Below are positions 6,651 to 11,035 of a stretch of 11,035 nucleotides of DNA, one piece after another. The stretch's first letter is position 1. Each line of letters opens with the position of its first letter. The notes under the pieces were generated by a model. The model worked only from the letters and a program-made list of their open reading frames with translations, searched no databases and was not told where the DNA came from. The stretch is from Pirellulales bacterium. GTDB taxonomy: Bacteria > Planctomycetota > Planctomycetia > Pirellulales > JAICIG01. Where the stretch lies: the NCBI GenBank assembly GCA_025924495.1, contig JAICIG010000272.1, forward strand, positions 1 to 11,035. The letters run 5' to 3'. Made by a program: the position numbers and the translations under genes.

Positions 6651-7993
6651 AAGGAAAGCGGCTCGAAGAAGGCGTCCAGCTTGCCGTCGCTGTCGGCGAA
6701 CGAGTCGAGCCGCACGCCGACCTTGTCGAGCAACGTCAGGTGCAAATTGGCCAGCGGCTTTGGCTCCGAGTAACGGATATGGCGGCCGCCCTTCATCTTT
6801 CCGGCCGCGCCGCCCGCGACGATGATCGGCAAGTTGATGTGGTCGTGAACGTTGGGGTTGCCCATCCCGCTGCCATACAAGTAGAGCGAGTGGTCGAGCA
6901 GCGAGCCGTCACCTTCGCGAATCGCATCCAGCTTTTCGAGAAACTCGGCGAACAGCGAAACGTGGAAACGGTTGATCTTGGCGACCTTGGCGATCTTTTC
7001 GGGATCGTTGCCGTGATGCGTCAGCGGGTGGTGCGGTTCGGAGACGCCGATCTCGGTATAGCTCCGGTTGCTTGTTTCTCGCGCCAACTGGAAGGTAATC
7101 ACGCGCGTGACGTCCCCTTGCAGGGCCAGCAATTGCAAGTCGAACATCAAGCGCGCATGATCAGCGTAGGACGCCGGCACGCCGATCGGCCGCTCGCAAT
7201 CGGGCAGCGGATTTTCGGCCGCGGCCGCTTCGGCCCGCTCGATTCGCCGTTCGACGTCGCGAACCGACTGCAGATATTCGTCGATTCGCCGGCGATCGTC
7301 CGGCCCCAGCGTCTTCTGCAAGCGGACGAAGTCGTCGCCCACCGAATCGAGCAGGCTGGCCCGCTTCCTGAGGGCCGCGCGACGGTCGCCCGAGCCTTGT
7401 TCGCCGAACAGATTCTCGAACACAATCCGTGGATGCGCCTCGGCCGGCAGCGGCGTCGTGGGAGACGACCAGGAGAGGTTGTTCTGATAGACGCAGGCGT
7501 AGCCGTTGTCGCACTGCCCGACGACCGAGAGCAGATCCATCGCCAGTTCCAGCGAAGGCAGTTGTGTGTCGCGGCCAAGCTGCTGCGCAGCGACCTGATC
7601 GACCGTCGTGCCCAGATGGTAGTCGGTGCTTTCCGTCCGCTTGGCTTTCGCCGCGCTCAGGAACGAGGCGTTAGACGTGGCATGGGTCCCCGGATAGGCG
7701 TTGCGCAATTCCAGGTTGGAAACCACCGCAATCTTTCGCTTAACCGGCGCCAAGGGGCCGAGCGACGGCGACAATTCGTCGAGCTTGTCGTCGTCGGGCG
7801 GGGTCCAGCGGCTCGCGTCGCAGCCCATCGGCATGTAGACGAAGCCCAACCGCCGCAACCGGGTCGGATTGGCGGGCGTCTCGGCCAGGGCTGTCAGCGA
7901 AGGGATCATCGCGTCCAACAGCGGCAGCCCTAAAGCCGTTCCCGCTCCGCGCAGGAACGTCCGCCGGGGCAAGGCTCTTTTTGTCACGATCAT
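6647..7993 (-). CDS. Tat-exported DUF1552 family protein
   Basis: The 448-residue product belongs to DUF1552 (PF07586), a family common in Planctomycetes and some myxobacteria. It has a twin-arginine signal with PRRTFLRG at residues 9-16 followed by a hydrophobic stretch (AGTALGLPLLDAMIPSL), so it should be exported folded, possibly with a metal or other cofactor. Family-like features are FVYMPMGCD near the N-terminus, the central GQCDNGYACVYQNNLSW, the His-rich SEPHHPLTHHGND, and near the C-terminus YGSGMGNPNVHDHINLPIIV and GGRHIRYSEPKPLANL. These His- and Asp-rich segments resemble the C-terminal layout of DUF1501 proteins, which are related to alkaline phosphatase/sulfatase folds, so a hydrolase is conceivable but unproven. 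It starts with ATG 7993 inside the stop of the upstream cytochrome gene (ATGA) and ends in the start of the ankyrin gene, so the three are translationally coupled. Confidence 0.92.
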   Translation of the reverse strand: MIVTKRALPRRTFLRGAGTALGLPLLDAMIPSLTALAETPANPTRLRRLGFVYMPMGCDASRWTPPDDDKLDELSPSLGPLAPVKRKIAVVSNLELRNAYPGTHATSNASFLSAAKAKRTESTDYHLGTTVDQVAAQQLGRDTQLPSLELAMDLLSVVGQCDNGYACVYQNNLSWSSPTTPLPAEAHPRIVFENLFGEQGSGDRRAALRKRASLLDSVGDDFVRLQKTLGPDDRRRIDEYLQSVRDVERRIERAEAAAAENPLPDCERPIGVPASYADHARLMFDLQLLALQGDVTRVITFQLARETSNRSYTEIGVSEPHHPLTHHGNDPEKIAKVAKINRFHVSLFAEFLEKLDAIREGDGSLLDHSLYLYGSGMGNPNVHDHINLPIIVAGGAAGKMKGGRHIRYSEPKPLANLHLTLLDKVGVRLDSFADSDGKLDAFFEPLSL

Positions 7994-10332
7994 CGAGACT
8001 TCCTCATCTGAAACGGCGTGCTATTGACGATGCCGAGAATCAGCCGCGAGAAACGATAGTCGTCCACCTTGGCGTCGCGCACGATCCGACGAACGGCCGG
8101 CGCGTCGTAATACTCGACGCCTCGCCCCAGGGCAAAGGTCAGCAATTTTTCGACGACCGTGCGCGCGAACAACTCCGGCCGGCGCAGCAAGGCTTGCTCC
8201 AATCCGGCGGCGCCCTCGAGTTCGCGGCCGTCGATAAACGCCCCGGAGGCGTCGATCGGCTGGCCGGCCTCGGTAGTTCGCCAGCGGCCCACGGCATCGA
8301 AATTCTCCAGCGCCAGCCCCAGAGGATCCATCTGCCGATGGCAGCTCGCGCAGGCCGCGTTCGCCCGATGCTGGGCGAGCCGCTCGCGCATCGGCAGCGA
8401 CTTGGAAACCGTGTTGTCGGCAAGCGCCGGCACGTCGGGCGGCGGCGCCGGGGGAGGTGCCCCCAGGAGATTTTCCAGCACCCAGCGGCCGCGAACGACC
8501 GGCGACGTGCGCGTGGCATACGAACCCACCGTCAATATGCTGCCCTGACGGAGCAGCCCGCCGCGATGCGTTTGCCCATCCAACATTACGCGGCGGAAGC
8601 GGCTGCCGTAAACGTACGGAATGCCGTAGTGCCTGGCCAGCCGCTCATCAAGATACGTCCAGTCCGCCTCGACCAGCTCGAGCACGCTTTGGTCTTCGCG
8701 CACGATGCTGGCGAAGAACAGTTCCGTTTCCCGTCGTAGAGATTGCCGCAGGTTGTCGTCGAAATCCGGGAACAAGCGCATATCGGGATTTGCGGCATCC
8801 AAATTCCGCAGATGAAGCCACTGCCCCCCGAAGTTCTTCACTAACGACTGCGAACGCTCGTCGGCCAGCATCCGCCGGACCTGGCGTTCGAGCGCGTCGG
8901 GCCGGCTGAGCTGACTGCGAGAGGCGAGATCGAGCAATTCCTCGTCGGGCGCACTGCTCCAAAGAAAAAACGACAGTCGCGATGCCAATTCGAGGTCACT
9001 GATGCGATATGCGACGCCCGGCTTCGCGTCGGCGGGATCGCGTTCGATGCGAAACAGGAACTCGGGCTTCACCAACAGCGAAGCCAGCGCCAGCTCGATG
9101 CCGGCTTCGAAATCGCCTTGCGCGCGGCCCTGCCGATACATCGCCAGCGGCGCTCGCAAATCATCATCGCCGACCGGTCGCCGGCACGCCCGCCGGGCCA
9201 ACTCGGCCAGGATGCGCCGGGCGCAGGCCTCTTCATCGTCGGGGCCGGTCGGCGATGCGGTGAAGATACGGCGGCGGCTGGGCGTATCGCCCGGGCCGTC
9301 CGCCTCGAACGGACCGATGATGGAGACTTCGTACACGGCCGGGCCGATGCGGGGATGGCGATAGTAATTGAAGTGCACATTCAGCGGCTGCCGGACGGTT
9401 TCCAGCAGCGACGACGGCTTTTTGACGAACGTGGCGCCCACCTTGTGCGGGCCGGCCTTCACCCGCACGCGCGCCTTAAGATTCGCATCGACTTCCCGAT
9501 CTCCCTCTCCCCGTCCCGGCGGCTTCACGGTGAACCGCTCAATTTGCTCCCGATCAATCAGGATTTCCAGTTCGTGCCGCTCGCGAAGCCCTTCGATTCC
9601 CTCGTTGCGATCCCGCATCAGATGGACTTGAATCTCATATTCGCCGTCCGCCGGAAAGTTATACGGGAACAGCGCGCCGCCTCGCGTACCGATCGGCAAG
9701 CCCTCGATGTGCACGTCCTGCGTGACATCGGGTCGAATCCGGAACGTTTCACCGCCGGGAGATTGCTCGACGTCGCCGACCGCCAATCGGCTGATTTTCT
9801 CCGCCGCCGCGACGTAGCGGTTCAAGAGCGTTGGGGAAAGGTCCGTGACGGTGATATTGTCGAATCCTTGACTCGACTCGTCGGGCGGCAACAACGCAGC
9901 CGCATCGATTTCCAAGGCCAGCAGGTCGCGTATGACGTTTTGATACTCAGTGCGGTTCAGCCGGCGGAAGGTCTCGGTGCGGCCCGGATTGGGCGACCGG
10001 GCGGCGGCGGCGTCCAGCGCCGCATTCAGCCATGAAACCGCAGCGTCGTATTCAGGCTCTTTCGGCCGCGACGCGTCGTCCGGCGGCATCTGCCTCGCGG
10101 TCAGCTTGCGGACAACCTTTTCCCATGCTTCTGCGTTCTTGTCGATGTCGCGTTTGAGCAACTCGCCCAAATCCAGCCCCGCCTGGCGAGTCGCCTGATC
10201 GTGGCAATTGAGACAAAACGAATCGGCGAACGTTTTCAGAGCCGCGGCGGGCTGCTCGGCAACGCATGGCACAGCCGAGCCGACCGCGACGAGCAACACC
10301 CACTGCCTGATGATCGAGGCAAACGCTTTCAT
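7990..10332 (-). CDS. Secreted multidomain diheme cytochrome-like protein (DUF1592 family; PSCyt1-PSD3-PSD5-PSD4-PSCyt3-PSD2)
   Basis: This is the first gene of the operon. The 780-residue product has a Sec signal peptide (about 1-25) and a first haem-binding CLNCH (Cys40, Cys43, His44) in a PSCyt1 domain with a conserved KLTARQMPP segment. Next come DUF1587/PSD3 (about 119-182, RRLNRTEYQNVIRDLL), a beta-rich region (about 185-345, with YNFPADGEYEIQVHL) resembling a carbohydrate-binding sandwich, DUF1595/PSD5 (about 364-432), DUF1592/PSD4 (about 442-585, YRISDLELASRLSFFLWSS), DUF1588/PSCyt3 (about 591-690) with a second haem site CASCH (Cys661, Cys664, His665), and DUF1585/PSD2 (about 702-780). 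The order and length match this planctomycete family. It should mature in the periplasm with two c-type haems. The biochemical role is not established; the beta-rich module hints at a sugar or polymer ligand (inference). A Cys at 23 is not in a good lipobox. No strong ribosome site precedes ATG 10332. Confidence 0.95.
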   Translation of the reverse strand: MKAFASIIRQWVLLVAVGSAVPCVAEQPAAALKTFADSFCLNCHDQATRQAGLDLGELLKRDIDKNAEAWEKVVRKLTARQMPPDDASRPKEPEYDAAVSWLNAALDAAAARSPNPGRTETFRRLNRTEYQNVIRDLLALEIDAAALLPPDESSQGFDNITVTDLSPTLLNRYVAAAEKISRLAVGDVEQSPGGETFRIRPDVTQDVHIEGLPIGTRGGALFPYNFPADGEYEIQVHLMRDRNEGIEGLRERHELEILIDREQIERFTVKPPGRGEGDREVDANLKARVRVKAGPHKVGATFVKKPSSLLETVRQPLNVHFNYYRHPRIGPAVYEVSIIGPFEADGPGDTPSRRRIFTASPTGPDDEEACARRILAELARRACRRPVGDDDLRAPLAMYRQGRAQGDFEAGIELALASLLVKPEFLFRIERDPADAKPGVAYRISDLELASRLSFFLWSSAPDEELLDLASRSQLSRPDALERQVRRMLADERSQSLVKNFGGQWLHLRNLDAANPDMRLFPDFDDNLRQSLRRETELFFASIVREDQSVLELVEADWTYLDERLARHYGIPYVYGSRFRRVMLDGQTHRGGLLRQGSILTVGSYATRTSPVVRGRWVLENLLGAPPPAPPPDVPALADNTVSKSLPMRERLAQHRANAACASCHRQMDPLGLALENFDAVGRWRTTEAGQPIDASGAFIDGRELEGAAGLEQALLRRPELFARTVVEKLLTFALGRGVEYYDAPAVRRIVRDAKVDDYRFSRLILGIVNSTPFQMRKSR

Positions 10333-10839
10333 TTGGGGCAGGAGAACCTCGCAGTATCTCTCGGACCTCTACGGCGCTTGCATTTCGGCTTGGCCATCGA
10401 TTTCCGACAGCACGAATGCAATCACCTTCCGCTCTGGCCATTTTACAGAGGTTGGCCCCCGCTTCCATGCTCGGACGACTGCGGCCCGCGAAAGTTAAGG
10501 GACTCAACGATTCGTGGGCGTTTTGTTGCCCTGGCCGCGGCCCAGCGCCGGGCTGACCGCGCGACTTCCACGCCGATTGCAGGCCAATTTGCTACGTCGT
10601 GCGTCGATGCCACTTAAGATCGCCAAACAGGGCGCCGCGGATGACCAATCACCCCGTCGTAATTCCATGCGTCCACAGTGCGATGCCGCCGCGGCCTCAC
10701 GCGAACTGATCGAGGCCAGGCGTATCGCTTTTCGCCCGGCAACCGTTGGTTGAATCACCGTTGGCCGTCGCTATCCAGCGAGTTGCGGCGCGTTATGATT
10801 GGATCCGATCGGACTGTGGATTGAGAAAGAAAGCCATCC
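10333..10839. other. Divergent intergenic region between the cytochrome operon and a small basic-protein gene
   Basis: No gene is supported here; the short open frames on both strands have no recognisable composition. It should carry the promoters of the minus-strand operon and of the plus-strand gene at 10840. On the minus strand TAAAAT (10444-10439 region) is a fair -10 element but lacks a -35 partner. A ten-base palindrome GGCCGCGGCC lies at 10533-10542, and ACCGTTGG occurs twice (10742-10749 and 10757-10764). Confidence 0.5.
10794..10813 (+). promoter_or_regulatory. Possible -10 element and adjoining palindrome before the last gene
   Basis: TATGAT (10794-10799) matches five of six bases of a -10 box and is followed at once by a perfect ten-base palindrome TCCGATCGGA (10804-10813), placed where transcription would begin. 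No good -35 box stands 16-18 bases upstream. An operator role for the palindrome is a guess from position. Confidence 0.25.
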
Positions 10840-11035
10840 ATGTCAGCACGAAAAGAGGCCGACAATCGCGAGCGAAAACGCCAGAAAGAGCGACGGAAAG
10901 AGGCGTCGGCCCCCGCCGGGCGCCGAGCAAGGCGAGATCGGAAAAGGAACTACCGAACGATCTTTATCAACGGCAAGCAAAAACAAGTGCCACGCGAACT
11001 ATTGATCGACGGCATGACCATTGATGAGTTCATCC
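10840..11035 (+). CDS. Small, highly basic protein of unknown function (3' partial)
   Basis: ATG 10840 opens a frame that runs off the window end; 65 codons are visible. The first 40 or so residues are extremely rich in Arg and Lys (for example RERKRQKERRKE and RRARRDRKRN), then the sequence becomes ordered: YRTIFINGKQKQVPRELLID followed by GMTIDEFI. The basic head could bind nucleic acid or polyanions, with a small folded domain after it (inference). The second half reads like a real conserved domain. Only a weak purine-rich site (GAAAGAAAG) precedes the ATG. An alternative frame in the same bases (10746-11024) is a shadow with less ordered composition. I do not recognise a named family. Confidence 0.65.
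   Translation, partial: MSARKEADNRERKRQKERRKEASAPAGRRARRDRKRNYRTIFINGKQKQVPRELLIDGMTIDEFI

Noticed and set aside
6740..7933. Plus-strand open frame of 397 codons
   Set aside because: Antisense to the well-supported DUF1552 gene, with no family features.
9118..10035. Plus-strand open frame of 305 codons
   Set aside because: Antisense to the cytochrome gene across conserved DUF1587 and DUF1595 parts; composition is shadow-like.
10260..10332. Cytochrome as a lipoprotein anchored through Cys23
   Set aside because: The residues before Cys23 (AVP) do not make a lipobox, and a normal signal-peptidase site follows at about Ala25.
10504..10758. Minus-strand open frame of 84 codons upstream of the cytochrome operon
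   Set aside because: No ribosome site, irregular Ser/Ala/Arg-rich composition and an overlapping frame of similar size on the other strand.

Overview
The window most likely comes from a high-GC planctomycete, probably of the Pirellulales type. The main evidence is the family content: a Planctomycete-type multidomain cytochrome (PSCyt/PSD domains), a DUF1552 protein, an exported ankyrin protein and an OprO/P-type phosphate porin. Weak or absent Shine-Dalgarno sites before several genes also fit. There are no rRNA or tRNA genes, CRISPR arrays or complete insertion sequences.

Left part (1-3531): a 5'-truncated two-lobed aspartyl protease with a C-terminal PDZ domain is followed on the same strand by phoU. 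PhoU faces, tail to tail across a 17-base gap, an outer-membrane phosphate-selective porin (OprO/OprP type). An 11-pair hairpin spans that gap and holds the phoU stop codon in its loop. PhoU and the porin suggest a phosphate-uptake theme, although no pst transporter or PhoR/PhoB genes lie in the window.

Middle (3532-5162): a low-gene-density stretch. It has a cluster of small inverted repeats, a decayed C-terminal fragment of a heavy-metal RND efflux pump (CzcA/CusA type), a small three-helix membrane protein on the minus strand with a plausible promoter, and about 500 bases with no confident gene, possibly frameshifted remnants.

Right part (5163-10332, minus strand): a tight three-gene operon joined by two 4-base ATGA stop/start overlaps. 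In order of transcription it encodes a secreted diheme cytochrome-like protein (PSCyt1, PSD3/DUF1587, PSD5/DUF1595, PSD4/DUF1592, PSCyt3/DUF1588, PSD2/DUF1585), a Tat-exported DUF1552 protein, and an exported protein of about twelve ankyrin repeats. All three carry export signals, so they probably act together outside the cytoplasm. I know of no established function for this trio, and it is the best candidate here for an undescribed system.

The window ends (10840-11035) with the start of a divergently transcribed, very basic small protein that runs off the edge.
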